Shown here piece by piece: positions 37,014-60,500 of a stretch of DNA of 64,000 nucleotides. Source of the stretch: Diprion similis (Eukaryota; Arthropoda; Insecta; Hymenoptera; Diprionidae); NCBI RefSeq assembly GCF_021155765.1, contig NC_060111.1:7494981-7558980 (forward strand). The letters are read 5' to 3'. The position numbers and the translations under genes were made by a program. The notes beneath the pieces were generated by a model. The model was not told the origin of the DNA. It did no database searches and worked only from the letters and a program-made list of their open reading frames with translations. Within the stretch, counting starts at the first letter, position 1. Every line of letters begins with the position of its first letter.

Positions 37014-40000
37014 CTCAAATTTCCAATTTTTCAATCATACAAGATTCGACACATCATCAGGTTTTGAAGTTATTGTTTTTTTTTTTTTTCTTCTTTTATC
37101 CACCCTGAATATTTCAATCACTTTACAATTTTTGTTTTATTATATAATACTTTTAAGAGAAGAAAAAAAAAAAAAAAACAACAAATACTAAAAATTTTTG
37201 ATTTTACCGATCTCCGTTGCCTGCCTACCTGCACGACGTGATCGCAAAAAATGACGACCATTTTTCATCTCTGAAACGGGATGGTAAACGCATTCGATAT
37301 TATTGTTCGATAAACGAAACGATCACGAACCGCGATATAGACTGTAAGATTTACCGGCCACTCAAGCGCTTTTCCTCCTTTTCCCATCCGAAATTACTTT
37401 TTCTCCGACGTTTTTCGGGCTTCTGATGTTACGTTACTTGAATTCCATATTCCGGCTGGCCAGCAACCACTTTGTGAATTCCTAAAGCGCCGTATTTTAC
37501 AGCCATGCACCTTGCAGAGCTTCTTACGACTCGGGGGTGAAAAATAAGATGATAATCAGAGAATCAAAAATCTGGTGTGTGTAATTAGAAATTTTGGAAT
37601 TGGAATCGTAGCAGTACGATGATTCCGAGAAATATTTCAACCCTCGAAGTGCGGTAGAAAAAGCTTACACCCACTTTATTTTTTCACTACTTTTGCATCT
37701 CCTCTGGTGATGTAAGAAAAATATCGATTTTAGACGAAAATAAGTTTTTTTTTTTTTTCTAATTGCAACGAATCTCTACGTTTTCAAATCTCTATTATAT
37801 AATCAGATAAACAGCTTTTTAGAAGAATGAAAAAATTTAAAAACTTACAGAATTTTACACGAATTGATGAACATAAAACTTTCCATGTTCCGGTTATTTA
37901 TATTTAACTTCCGGTTTTAGCGGTAGTCAACCGGTTTCAATGTTTTACCGACAAACCTATACATTTTTCTTTTTAGTATTTTTTGTAAACGAGTGATCAT
38001 GTTATTCCGCGTTTATGTATTTAGATTAAAGAAAACGTTTATAAATTCTTGTTTTTCAGAATTTGTTTTTTACCTCTAATTTTTCTCTTAATACTTTTTC
38101 GTTTGACTGCCAAGTCCTGCCAGTTTGAGATTTTTCACTCATTATCAGCCGTTTTCGAGATCTTTCCTTCCTTTTTTCTCTTCCATTTTCATGGTGATGA
38201 AAAGTATTTCGAAGAAACTGGTTTTTTGTTGGTTTGTCTTTCAATTTTAGTCTTCTCTCGGATTTTTTCTGTCATACTAATTTTTCCATATGTTTGCCAA
38301 ACGTGTCCAGAAAAGAATTCAATCGAATTAAACAAAAAGCGACACGCAGTTTATTCTTTTCTATAGTTTCAATTTTGAGACTTGTAATTCCGACATTTTC
38401 GTCTCGAAAATTATTTGAAACATCGCTAAAGACAACGACGACATGAAAAGAAACAAAAGTAATTCTTAGTTCTAACAAATTATTAATAATGTATTTACAA
38501 TTAATAAAAACGTGTAAAAATTTTCACCGGTAAAATATTTTTTACGTTCGACCGCATGACTTTGTTATTGATAAATTGTTTGTTCAGAAGAGTTAAAATT
38601 TCTTGGAATATTTTTTTTAGAGTTTTGATAAAATTTCGATAAATTCGTTCAAAGTAGAAGAAAAATAAATTAATTATATGGTAAAAAGTGACAAAAAGTA
38701 ATAACCGGTTTAAGGTAATATATCGTCATGCCTCACCCTCTCCTATACCTCAAGGTTTGAAAAACGAAAATGAAATCGAGGGTGGAAAAGAATGAGAACC
38801 GCTGTTATCGCGGTGGTTTAACACGTACTGAACCAGTGTTTCGAGACTGTTTGATGGCGTGTAGAGGCGTTAATCCTATCTTGCGAAGATTCAAAAAACG
38901 AAATGGGGATGGTGAAAGAGAGAAAGAGAGTGGGAGAATAAGAGCAAGAAAAAGAAAGAGAGATGGAGAGAGAGAAAGAGGGTTGGATAACCATTAGTTC
39001 GCCGACAGAAAACGCTGGGGTACAGAGTTAGGGGTAGTAAAGGCGGGGGGAGGAGGCGGCGTTTCTGAAAAGCATGCGCTCTTCTGGCCAATCACAGAGC
39101 GCATTACTCTGATCGAGAAAAACTTCTCCCGCGAACAAAATTCTCCCCAACCTTACCTGAGAGGCGATCATTGCGACTGCCTGCAGTTATTTCTCTCGAT
39201 TATAAGAGTAAGAAGAAGAAAAAAAAAAAAAAAACGTCTGTCAATTTTCGCCCGCGTGTGTGAATTTAATCGCAGAATGGAATAATTGTTAATTTAATGG
39301 CGAAAGCGGAGGAAAATTAACACTTTGTCGATATATAATTTAAACAGTAAAAAGACAAGGTTGGATTTATTGAAAACAAATATTATAAACATTATAATTT
39401 TATTATACGCAATTGTGGAACGAATCTCTTTCTTCTTTTACGTCAAGTCAATCGAGAATGTTGACAAAAAATTCTTCTCCAAGTTATCGTCTAGGTACTG
39501 TAAACGAGTGAATGAAAATATTATTGACAGTGTATTTTGATTTGTATTTTGTTTTTCGAGAAAATCAACGGATAATAAAATATTTATTGGATTAAAAAAT
39601 AGGAAAGAAATGGGCAAGAAGGATCGAAAAAGGAGCAGAAAAATGAACTGGGAATACGGAAGACGTTTAAAACGATATATTATTGAGTTTATTCGCTTTA
39701 CAAAAATACCTATACATATACAGTTTATGCCCTGAAAGGGGTGGTTGAGAGAGGAAGAGGGGCGAAAGAAAAAGAGAAAGAGAAAGAGAAAATAGGGGGA
39801 GAAACACGTTGTGAAAAGCGCCCATTTTAGACTTGCAAACATATAAATCACGCGGCGAGAAAAAAGGGGGATGAGAGGGTGAAGGGGGTTGAAGAGATCT
39901 TAGCCGGCACTCAAGAATCCGGCATAACGCGGCCATATTCCGCGCATTCAGGGAGCGCAGAACGGGGGTCGGTTGGTTAAGTTGGAAGGAGGAGCCTTTC

Positions 40001-40309
40001 AATGCTACTTGATAAAGGGGATAGTCGGCAGGGTGAGGGAGAAGAAGAAGGAGAAGAAGATGGAGAAAAGGAATAAGAAGAGGTGAAACAGGACCTCGTG
40101 GGATGCGCGAGTACATAATAAGCTGCGACTCGATTTTCCGAAAGCGTGTTAACCCGCAGTTATACCTATAGAACAAACTCTCGCCTCGTATTTTTTTTTT
40201 TTTATTTATACGATTTTTGTTCACTCTCTTCTATTTTCAGTTTTTCTTTTATTTGCATTTTTTTTTTTTTTCGTTTTTAATAAGAATAATTTTTAGCGGC
40301 GACATTTTC

Positions 40310-40750
40310 TGGAGCGGGGTTGAAGTGTTCCGAATTTGAAAAGTTCCGAAAGCGCCTAATTTCGGATTGTTTGGTGGCGAAACTTGAAGTGAGGAAATCA
40401 AAGTTTGGAGAAAGTGTAAAGTTCCAAAAATTTAGAATAGGGAAAATATGAGAAAAAGCGAAAATTGGAATGAACCAGGATTCCGAACGTAAAAATGTCG
40501 GAAATCCAAAACAAGGAATGATCAAAGTGGTGAAATTTCACTGAGCCAGAAATTGACAGAACTCAAAATCTTGGATCATTCGGAATATCGATGATTTAGA
40601 CTTTTAAATTTTCTCACGCTCGGAACTTTGAACATCGGACTTTGGACCATTCGAAAGTTTGTTTTCTTTACTTCAAGTTTCGCCAAGAAAAAATACGAAA
40701 TTTGGCGCTTTCGGAGCATTTCAAATTCGGAATTTCAATCCCCATATTGA
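40310..40750. repeat. Foldback repeat with about 90-bp arms
   Basis: The left arm, with CCGAATTTGAAAAGTTCCGA and GGCGAAACTTGAAGT (40330-40395), is inverted at 40670-40735 as ACTTCAAGTTTCGCC and GGAGCATTTCAAATTCGG. The spacer is about 270 bp and itself rich in GAAATT-like words. Non-coding. Confidence 0.65.
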
Positions 40751-41397
40751 TTTTCATTCACGTTCAGTTATAATTTGGAAAACTGAAATTTCGGCGCTGG
40801 CTTGAACATCTTTTTATCCTCTTTCTAACTTTGGAAAACGTTTGGTTCTGTTACCGTAATTCACTTTGATTTCTAAAGGTTTTCGAGATCAAATTGCTGC
40901 TGAAAAATATTCCGGTTCATTTTTTAACTGTATTTATAAAACAGTTCAGAGATAAAGTTGACGAATATTGTGGTTTCAGGCAAAAAAATAAACCCAGAAA
41001 TTGAAATCAATTGAAGTGTTCGAACCTTGTGAAAAGATTGTTCGAAAAATTTACAAAAATTGGAAGGAATTTAATAAATTTTTGAACTCGTAAGAATTTT
41101 GAACATTCGAAGTGACGTGATTGTAGAATATTCTCCGTCAGAATTTCGACCAATGCTCAAGAGTCCCAAAGAGCGATCAACACATTGGTAGAAAAAAAAT
41201 TTCAAATTTGTTTATAACTTACTTTACTGAATAACCCACGAGTAAAAAAAAATTAGAAATTCACGGACTCGAAATTTACTTATTAAAAATCAAGCCTTTT
41301 GTTCGTTGTAAGTATGATATATAAGAAAAGAAAATTTATTTACCCACGGCTTTGCCTTATTCGACTAAAAAGAAAAAAAGAAAAAAAATGTAGGTAT

Positions 41398-42016
41398 TAG
41401 GGTGGCGCAAAAAAACGAATATTTTTTTTTATTGAGTCTCGTGTGACAAAATGTTAGTTTTTGATATTTTAAGAGCCCACTCCAAAGGACAGCTCAAAAA
41501 AAAAAAAACTTTAAGAGGTCGCTTGAAATTTTTTTAAATGTCAAAAATCGTCAAAAAATTAAATAAAAATAATTATATTTTCAATATCTTGTTTGATTTT
41601 TAATTCATGTCGTCGTGTATTGTTATCGATTCTTTCTTACTAAATTAAAGAAAAAAAAATCATGAAGTTTTAATATGAATATTAAAAGGTCGCTCGAAAA
41701 GATCTAAAGAAATGCACGAAAAAATTGAAAAAAAAATTATGAGCGACCTTTCAAAATTCAAATTTTGAACTGAAACTTTCGGAAACTTATTTCTTTTTTG
41801 TCTATAAAATTATATCGTAACGGGGAAAAAAATCCCCCAAAAAAAAAATCTATTTTTGACGATTTCTAACGTTTTAAAAAATGTGGAGTGACCTCTAAAA
41901 ATTTTTTTTTTGAACTGTCCTTTGGAGCGGGCTCCTAAAACATCAAAAACTAACATTTTGTCACACGAGACTCGAAAAAAAAAAAAAAAATAGCCGTTTT
42001 TTTTTGCGCCACCGTA
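41398..42016 (+). mobile_element. hAT-like MITE, copy 3, upstream of the homeobox gene
   Basis: About 620 bp from TAGGGTGGCGC to GCGCCACCGTA. It has the same arms and loop order as copies 2 and 4. The 8-bp flanks (GTAGGTAT and ATATGTAT) match only partly, so the target duplication has decayed. It ends about 555 bp before the homeobox start codon. Confidence 0.85.
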
Positions 42017-42199
42017 ATATGTATATAATCACTCATTATTAATATAATAAATTTTTTTACCTAACAAGTCCAACAATATATTCCAAGGATACCCAAACTA
42101 TCGACACAACGATACCTGCAATTTGACAATAAAACATTTCCCCTTTCCCTGTGGGAAAGAGTAAGGGAGTAGAAATAAAATGAATATCTTTGATCGAAA

Positions 42200-42570
42200 C
42201 GAAGGATAAACGAAGTATACCGGAACCAACACAACGACGTCCCACTTTCGGCTTCAATGCCGCACATAACACACGGCGTCAAGGGGCGGCGGGGGCCGTC
42301 CCAGAAGATCTATGGTGGGGGCAGGGATGCTGGGCGGCGGGGGCGACACGTGCCACCTGTCACACGCCGGCAAGAACGGTGCCGAAGAGGGACCTGGTGA
42401 TTCCTTTTGGGATATCGGCAGTTTCCCGCATGCGGTGATCAGCGGTGGTCCAGACGCGGTTCGAGGTCCGGATCAGAATCGTTGTCGGAATATAAATTGG
42501 AATTTAAACTTTGAATTTCGGGGATCTCGGGAGGCGCCGCTCCCTCTGATGGTGAGAATCGGGCCCGGAA
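42200..42570 (+). promoter_or_regulatory. GC-rich leader/promoter region of the homeobox gene
   Basis: This stretch is markedly GC-richer than the flanking DNA and runs directly into the homeobox start codon. A TGA in the same frame at 42553-42555 closes the reading frame upstream, which supports the ATG at 42571 as the start. A TATAAAT lies at about 42490, but no defined TSS can be named. Confidence 0.4.
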
Positions 42571-51919
<9,349 letters not shown>

Positions 51920-52262
51920 ATCCGCGATAAAGTTCGGTCGGTACTCTGCAAACAACTGGAATATCGTGGCGACGTATGTTCAGCTTATTGTTTTACGCCT
52001 GTGTCGGTTGAAGCGTCGAAAATTTACTGGGGGAGTGCAATATTGATTTAAATATACTTACGCCGCTCAAATGTTTTTCACAACGTTTTGCGATTAAAAC
52101 CACAGAGGGCGATGGACTCTAGAAATCAACTCTGTTCGACAACGAGTGTATTTTATTTTTTCTCTTTTTTTACAAACACGTCATCTACGTTTTTGCATAA
52201 TATCAATTTTGGATGGCAGTCCCAGTTTTCATTATTATTAGTATTGTTGTTTAAGTTTTTTT

Positions 52263-52300
<38 letters not shown>

Positions 52301-53586
52301 ATTGACCAGTTAAGAATCATTTATTATATTTTTAAGGTATATTTTATAACTATAACGAGTACAATTATATGATTTTTGTATATATTAATATGTATATTGT
52401 AAATGTATATTATTATGTAAACAGATTAGATCATACAATATGAAAATCAATCCACTGCATTATCTTAGCATTTGCTTCATGTGTACCATTGGATTTTACT
52501 GTCAGGTTATCGTATAGATAAAATATTTTGTAGAAAAAAACTGAGAAAAAAGAAATCACAAAAAAAACCACGATATGTTATAATGAAAGAAAAAACGTTT
52601 TTCGTACGTACCTGCGTTTATGTTTTGAAACGGTTTTTTACAACATCAACCTATTTTCATGTTTCTCCGCATTGATTTTTTTAATATCAAAATTGATCAA
52701 ATAATAAACTATACACTTGACACGTAGGGTGGCGGTAAAAAATTAAACTTTTCAAGATTTCGAACGATTCATCTTTCGTCATTTTAGTTTTGCATGTTTG
52801 AAATTTCGATACATCGTCCGTTGGAAATATCGATCCTTCCAAGTTTTTACCCCCACTCCACACGTAAGTAATACTACAAGTTGTAACGGAAAAAAATCAT
52901 GACGTCAGTAAGAATATTCTCGGTTTGTATAATTCTATATTGATTTTAACATGTTTCCTTGAGTAATTTATGCACAGAGTGAAACTTTTCCAATGATTAC
53001 ATTTGCACATATGTATGTATATGTACAGCTTAGTCGTATTTAAATTGATTAATATCACAATTACATATTTAAAAATATCATCATAATAACAATTACTGTA
53101 TCTGAATTTAATATTTACAGATCGTCGAATACAGCTGACTTGCGACAGAATTCATCTGCTATATTTGTAAAATATGTACACTATGGATCTATATTGTATA
53201 TACATATATGTATAAGTAAAGCTTATCAAGAAAATCATTTAGCATTATAGTTGAAAAAAAAAATTGAGCGGTAATACTTTTCAGACAATTATCTCAACTA
53301 TGATAACGGTTGGAACCGCGATTTTTTTTTTTTTTTTTTTTTTTTTATACAACGCTTTGCTGTTTATTGAATATCGTTACATTATACATAATATTTATTT
53401 TCAATCGACATAATTTTACATTGACGGATTTCGCTACATAATGCACAAATTTTATTAATATCCGATAGATGGAAGTCGAGTTCTATATGTACAGGTTTAT
53501 GATAAACTTCACTAATGCACCGAATACTGTGCATACTTGCATAAATATATACATATATATATATATATAATTATATATATGTACGT
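51920..53586. other. 3' flank of the homeobox gene
   Basis: It contains the likely 3' untranslated region, with a (CT)n run at 52266-52296 and a candidate AATAAA at 52703-52708 about 780 bp after the stop codon. The rest is AT-rich with a T run at 53323-53346. No further gene. Confidence 0.45.
52266..52296. repeat. (CT)n microsatellite
   Basis: A CT run of about 31 bp in the probable 3' untranslated region of the homeobox gene. Confidence 0.9.
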
Positions 53587-54225
53587 TAGGGTGACGCAAA
53601 AAAACCGACCATTTTTTTTTTTTTTTTTTTTGAGTCTCGTGTGACAAAATTTTAGTTTTTGATGTTTTAAGAGCCCACTCCAAAGGACAGTTAAAAAAAA
53701 AAATTCAAGAGGTCACTCTACATTTTTTGAAACGTGAGAAATCGTCAAAAATCGATTTTTTTTTTCAATTTTTTTTTTTTCTCGTTACGGTATAGTTTTA
53801 TAGACAAAAAAAAAAATAAGTTTCCGAAAGTTTCAGTTCAAAGTTTGAATTTCGAAAGGTCACTCATAATTTTTTTTTCAATCATTTGGTGCATTTCTTT
53901 AGATCTTTTCGAGCGACCTTTTAATATTCATATTAAAATTTCATGAATTTTTTTTTCTTTCATTTAGTAAGAAAGAATCGATAACAATACACTACGACAT
54001 GAATTGAAAATCAAACAAAATACTAAAAATATAATTTTTTTGATTTAATTTTTTGACGATTTTTGACATTTTTAAAAATTTGGAGCGACGTCTTAATTTT
54101 TTTTTTTTTTTTTTTTTTTTTGAGTTGTCCTTTGGAGTGGGCTCTTAAAACATGAAAAACTAACATTTTGTCACACGAGACTCGAAAAAAAAAAAAAATA
54201 TATTCGGTTTTTTTGCGCCACCCTA
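53587..54225 (-). mobile_element. hAT-like MITE, copy 5, between homeobox and transporter genes
   Basis: About 640 bp from TAGGGTGACGC to GCGCCACCCTA. ATGTACGT occurs directly before the left end and directly after the right end, a perfect 8-bp target duplication. The internal order matches copy 1 and is opposite to copies 2-4. It ends about 315 bp past the transporter stop codon. Confidence 0.88.
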
Positions 54226-54540
54226 ATGTACGTATATGAATGTGGCGAGGTAGCTTATGTACTTTGGCATCGCGAATGAACTCCCATTCACTCATAATCA
54301 AGAGACAGCTGAATTTTCCTCGCATGAATATGACTACGATGCTAGAAAAATGAAAGAAAGAAAGAAACGATGATGGAAATGAATCATAATTTAATACACA
54401 TCGTGTGCGGGTTGTATGTGTGCGATTTTGAAATGAAAAATGAAGAGGAACTGCATTAATGAATGAAAAAAGTTACGATTAATACTATGGTTTTCGCGTA
54501 ATAAACTCGCACGTCTTGTTCAAACCATTGGTTCCATTCA

Positions 54541-57500
54541 TCACTCTAAAGTCTCTTTCCCGGTTTTTGGCAGCATGAACGACAGTAAGCCGGTAACTGT
54601 AACGAAAAATACACAGAAAAAAGTGGTGAAAATTAATACTCAGCTGAACTAGCTTGACGTGTTGGTTTTTCGATTCTATGGTTGAACTTACTGAAGAGGA
54701 AAGCGGCGAAGAGGACGATCGGCACGACACAGGCGAGATCGATCAGGTATCCAAAGACAAGATTACCTATCAGTGCACCCAATCGACCCATCGTCAGTGA
54801 CAAAGCTGCTGCCATCACCCTAAAAAATTATATGGTAATTAGAATGTGGAAACAAAAATACGTCCATCCGTTTACGAATCGTCATATAAAGGTGGAGACT
54901 CTCACCTGAGATTTGTTGGGAACAGATCAACGATTATGCAGTAGAGTAACGAGATACCGAGGGAAGTGAGAGCCTCGAAAATGCAGGATAGTATCAGGTT
55001 CTGATCAGCGTTTATCACGAAGTAGAAGCCGATCGTCACGGCACCCGATATCAGCAGTGAAGCAACTGGAATTGAGAGATAAAGAGATTAGGATGATATC
55101 AGCGAGGGATCTGACATCTTATGTTACCTCATCTTATTACCGATCATCACGTTTCTTATGAACTAATGAATTAACACTCACTCAGGAAGAACTTCGCCCC
55201 CAGTTTGTGAACGAAAAGCGGAAGTATTATGGAACCAGGGATGCAGGCTAGGCCGATGTAGACAGTGTGCAGGTATACCGAGCTCGCTATCTCTTCTTGG
55301 CACCCATAAGGATCGCTCGATGTCGAGTTGTCCTCCAGCGATGACACTATGCAGACCGAAGTCGACTCTCCCGGATGATTCAGCTCGAACTCTTCGAACC
55401 TGGGAAGGCAAATGAGTAAAAGATCCAAGTCAAGGGTATAGTATAACCGGAAAGCAAACAGTGCCGAGCAGTTGGACGTTGATTTCCAGTGATTTCTATT
55501 GGTTTCTACCTTATCATGTGATTTTCATTAATTTTCCGATTTCATAGAAACACAGGAAATTGCTATAGAGCATTGAAAAATCTTTGACAATCAATGGTAA
55601 TCATTTGATAAACTGGATTGCTGAATGAAAGCACATATTAAGATAAACGTCACGATGATTTCGAATGGTTTTAGCAAAGGGCTATTCACATACAGAGATA
55701 ATGACAAACGACTTTGAACGGTTTCAAATAACTTAGAAATGATTCCAAGCTGTTCGATTCAAATTTCATGAAGTTTCAAACGATTCCAAATTGGTTTCAA
55801 GCAGTTTTTCGGTTTCAAACTAAATGCAAGGTGTTTCAAACTGATTTGAAACGATTTTCAAACGATCTATACCGAATTCAAGCAATTTCACACAAACCCA
55901 AGCGATCGCAATACAAGTAAATGTATGACTTTCTTGACTAAATGGATCCTCGAATGAAGTAAAGACTTGAAAACTTCAAGAATGAAATCCGATCTAGTCA
56001 AGTTTACAAATAAAATCAATTCGAGACTCGTAAGCCTTATCGTGATATTCAACTTGACCAAGTTCAGAATCACTTTTCAAACAATTAAACCCTCTCTGTT
56101 CAACAAAAATAACAACAACAGCGCACCTGGTGAACAGCTCTGGGAACCAGACCATCAGTGTGTAGTAGCTGCTGGTAAGACCGAACTGGATGACGCAGGT
56201 GATCCAGGTGTTGCGAAGATATGGGGGCCTGCAGAGGGCCTTGGTCATGTCCCAGACCTCGGCCATGAGCTGAGAGAGTTCCTTCCGCTTGTGGAGCTTC
56301 AGTTTCCGGGGGCTCCTCTCGGGGGCGTTGGGCTTCTCGCGGAGACTCTTCACCGGATAGGTTGAGGGGTCGTTTCCGGTATTCTGTGCATATATGTGCC
56401 GCAGGACGTCCAAGGCTTTATCGTATTCTCCGCACTCCAGGAGGAACTTCGGGCTCTCCGGGAAGGCGAAAAGCCATAGACCGATCATCAACGATGGAAG
56501 AGCACAGATGCTGACGAAGAGGTTCCATGACTTGAAGTAGAACGTGTCCGACTCGTACGTCACGTTCAACGGGATGATCAGCCATGCAATAACTGCGGGT
56601 TTGGAGAGTAGGTAATTGAAAATTGGTCATTTATTTTCACCGGCCGTTTGTTTTTTTACTGAACGTTACTAATTATGAAAAAGAAATATAAAAAAAATCC
56701 CTTACGAGGCAGGACTATCACTCCAACCGTCCAAAACATCTCCATCCAGCAAAGGATCTTCTCCCGGTATTTCGTCGGCTGAAACTCTCCAAGGTAAGGA
56801 AAGCAGATTCCCATGGCACCGGTTATGCTGAGAAAAAATGAAAACTCTTTGAAATGATGATGAATTTAACAAGTATTGATGATTTTTCGAAATGTTTATC
56901 AATATTTTGAACGTTGATGAATTTTTGAATTGTTAATGAATTTTTGAGATGTTGACGAGTTTCTTAAATGTCGATGATTGGTTGAATTGTTGATGATTTT
57001 TTGAATTTTTAATCAACTCTTCAAATGTTGATGAATTTTTATTTGTTGATGAATTTTTGAGATGTTGATGATTTTTTGAAATGTTGATGATTTTTTGAAA
57101 TGTTGACGAGTTTCTTAAATGTTGATAATTCGTTAAATTGTTGTTGATTTTTTGAATTTTTAATCAACTCTTCAAATGTTGATGAATTTTGATTTGTTGA
57201 TGAATTTTTGAGATGTTGATGATTTTTTGAAATGTTGATGATTTTTTGAAATGTTGACGAGTTTCTTAAATGTTGATAATTCGTTAAATTGTTGTTGATT
57301 TTTTGAATTTTTAATCAACTCTTCAAATGTTGATGAATTTTGATTTGTTGATGAATTTTTGAGATGTTGATGATTTTTTGAAATGTTGATGATTTTTTGA
57401 AATGTTGATGATTTTTTGAAATGTTGACGAGTTTCTTAAATGTTGATAATTCGTTAAATTGTTGATGATTTTTTGAATTTTTAATGAACTTTTGAAATGT

Positions 57501-60500
57501 TGATGAATTTTTCAAATGTTGATAAATAAAAATGTATACACGTTCTTCAAATGTTGATAATGTTTTGAATTGTTGATGAGATTTTAAAATGTTCGAAAAA
57601 TTTTTCAGGTGTTGATGAAGTTTTGAAATATTCTATCAATTTTTGATGAAAGAAACACTTACGCGAATCCGTTGAAGAATCGGAAAACCAGGAACACCCA
57701 ATAATACTGGACAAAGGATGAAATCACACCGACGATCCCGTCCATCAGCAACGTTGCTATCAACACCACTTTTCGACCCTTAGTGTCAGCCAAGCAGCCC
57801 CAAATGTAGGAACCGATTACCATACCTGTTGAAAGATTCAAGATTACGGTTGATTATTTCGAGTCGTGTTGAACCTAGTACCAAAAAATGAATATTTCAC
57901 CAATCTTCGAACGGATTGTTCAAATCCTCAGTGCCAAATTCATATTAGCATCTATGTTTAAAATCGTGTGCATGCTTCAAATTGAAAATGAGTTTCCAGA
58001 AAGATTGAAACAGTTTCAAAGACATTCCAGAGAATTGTTTAAAAGTTTTATGGGATTCTAAGAAAGTGTAAACAAGTCATCAGTAGCTGGGTAATTCCAA
58101 CTTCAGCCATGGAACTTTAAAGAGGTTTGTAAATTTTTTTGAATATGACGAAAAAATTGATATTTAAAAAAAATCTTGCGACATTGGTTGTTAGAACTGT
58201 TTCACGATACAGTAATTGTTCGTTTTTTATTTGTTTGATTTTTGCATTGTCGTTAAAATATTGGAATCGTTTTTGAATTTGTCTGAAATTTTGTGACAGT
58301 GGCAGAGAAAGAAGTACGACAGAAATTTCACTCCACAAATTGTGACCTGTTCATTTATATTCGTTATCGTACAGCTTTTGTATACTGTCATTGTTGGTCA
58401 ATGACCTAGAATTGGTTTGATGTTCGTCGCTAAAAATGATTACGCATTGGCATATTTTCCCAACTCGTCAATATCAATGTAGCGTTGAATTACAGAGATA
58501 CAATCCGCCTGAGCGATTTGATCTTATCACTTTAGAATGCCCCGTATTGTCGAAGCCAGAGAATCCCGTAATAGGCATGATCTAGGGCTTCGCTGCTCTC
58601 GGACGTTGCAAATCAATATCATTCGCCTTACACATACCGAGTGTCGGAGTGAAAATGCACTCGAAAAAACTTCCGGTCTTGACAGCCAAAAAATTATGTC
58701 TGAGAGGTCGAAAAATATACTCGAATTACTTTTATACACGATGAAGACATACTTCATTTCGTTATACGAAAAGGTTTCGAAATCAAAACGGTTTTCAGAA
58801 ATCAGATCTACTGCATCGTAAAAAAAATTATTCTACAATAATTGAAAAATTATTTTTCGGTTACTTTTGTTGAATAAATTATTATTTCAGTGTAATTTAT
58901 ACTGCATTAAGGTAGAAAATGTAAATTATTAACCGAAATTCATATGTTACATAAGATCACTTCTAATCGGATTAATTTTATTATTTACTTATCAACAATG
59001 ATAAATAAATTTCATCGGCAACAGCGCATCTAACAGCTGTATGTTTTCATTGCCATTGTTTAGTTGGAGAATTAGAAAATTAAAAAAAAGTTTTTTCATT
59101 CGACGTTGATACACTTTCACGAGTCAGATATGTAATTAAATTTTAAGTTTGGTTGACTGATATTTTCTTCAATTTTCCTTCATTTAGATAGAAATATTTA
59201 CAAAACTGCACGTCAGAATACGTATTTTTTTATTTTTTTTTTCTAATCATTTTTGCGTAATCGAGAATTGATTAATATAAATTACAGGTTTTTTAATTTT
59301 TGTCTCCAACAGTTGTGGTCGAATCATTTTCAAACGTCGTGTCGCGTTAAGTAAAATTTGAATTTCTTTTTTCACTTTCGAACTGAATGAAAAATACTAA
59401 CCCAGCATAGGAGCCGCGGTCAAATATCCCTTCGCCGTCGAGTCCATCTCCAAGTCGCAGCTTGCGGCCGGTAAAACGAAGGACAATATCGTTATGCCGA
59501 TCGCAGTGTTCATATAGATCAGCCCGCTGACGGCGAGCAGCGAGAAATGAAATTTTCCGAAACCTGGAAAAAAAGAAGCAATATTTTCTCTAACGAAGAA
59601 TTTCTTTTAAAAATCGAACACCTTTCTTACCGACAGATTTTTGATGTAGCTAAATTTCTTTTCGCGGCTTCTATAACGACTAAAAGAGATACGTATTTGA
59701 GGATTTTTTTTTTTTTTTTTTTCTTTCACACATAGCTTGGAAAACAGAAGGGAACGAAAATTTGAGAATCTGGTGATTTTCGGCTTGTAGATTCATTTTC
59801 AAATATTTTTAAAAAAATTCATAACTCCGATTCTATTTCAGCTAAAAGGTTCTGTTTTTTTTTTTTTTCTTGTTCAATTTAAAGCTAAAGAAATGAATTT
59901 TCATAAAAAAAAAAAAATAAAAAAAAAAATAGTTTCACTGAAAGTTATTGAGAAATTCATATTGCTATAAGCAATTAAAATGATTAAAAATCGATTTTTA
60001 ACAATTGCCTCCACCCCGTAGCGAGTTCTTAGTATAACCATCGTATTCAACTACATGATTTCGAAAATATGTGATGTAAAAAGGGAAAAAAAAAAAAAAA
60101 AAATACTCAGTTACGTATCTTTTTTTTCGATACAGAACCCGTAAAAAAAAATCTGTCAAATAAAAAATGTGTCTCTCCGATTCGTAAAAGAAATTCCCAA
60201 TGCGGAAGCAGGAAGTGAGACCTCGAGTCGCGAGGGTCAAGTCTGCTTGTATCCCTAAATCGGCAATGAATCACTAGATCGACGGTCGATCGATTGATCG
60301 ACGTATCTGACAAGTGCGTACGTTTAAAGCTGTCGTTTTATTTTTCGGGGGGTGAGGCTTAAAGTCAAGAGGCTGTATTAGATTACACAGATAATCCGTC
60401 AACAAGCTGCGATTATTCTAATCCACTGAGTCAATTGGTTACACCCGACAACCGTCACACGTCGTAAATCATAACATTAATAATCCGATAGGCTAATTGT

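Larger units (their letters stand above)
31901..41397. other. Gene-poor 9.5-kb region with simple repeats
   Basis: No exon chain could be supported. The region holds (CA)n at 33829-33864, a GA run at 34124-34144, a C run at 34179-34201, (TAA)n at 35587-35619, (GA)n at 35801-35837, (CCG)n at 36107-36136, (TA)n at 36983-37011 and purine-rich tracts at 38920-38980 and 39745-39790. It separates the membrane-protein gene (minus) from the homeobox gene (plus), so it may hold distal control DNA of the latter. That is inference only. Confidence 0.5.

Noticed and set aside
39667..40224. 185-codon minus-strand open frame rich in Leu, Ser and Pro
   Set aside because: It runs through purine-rich simple sequence and lacks any domain or consistent splice partner.
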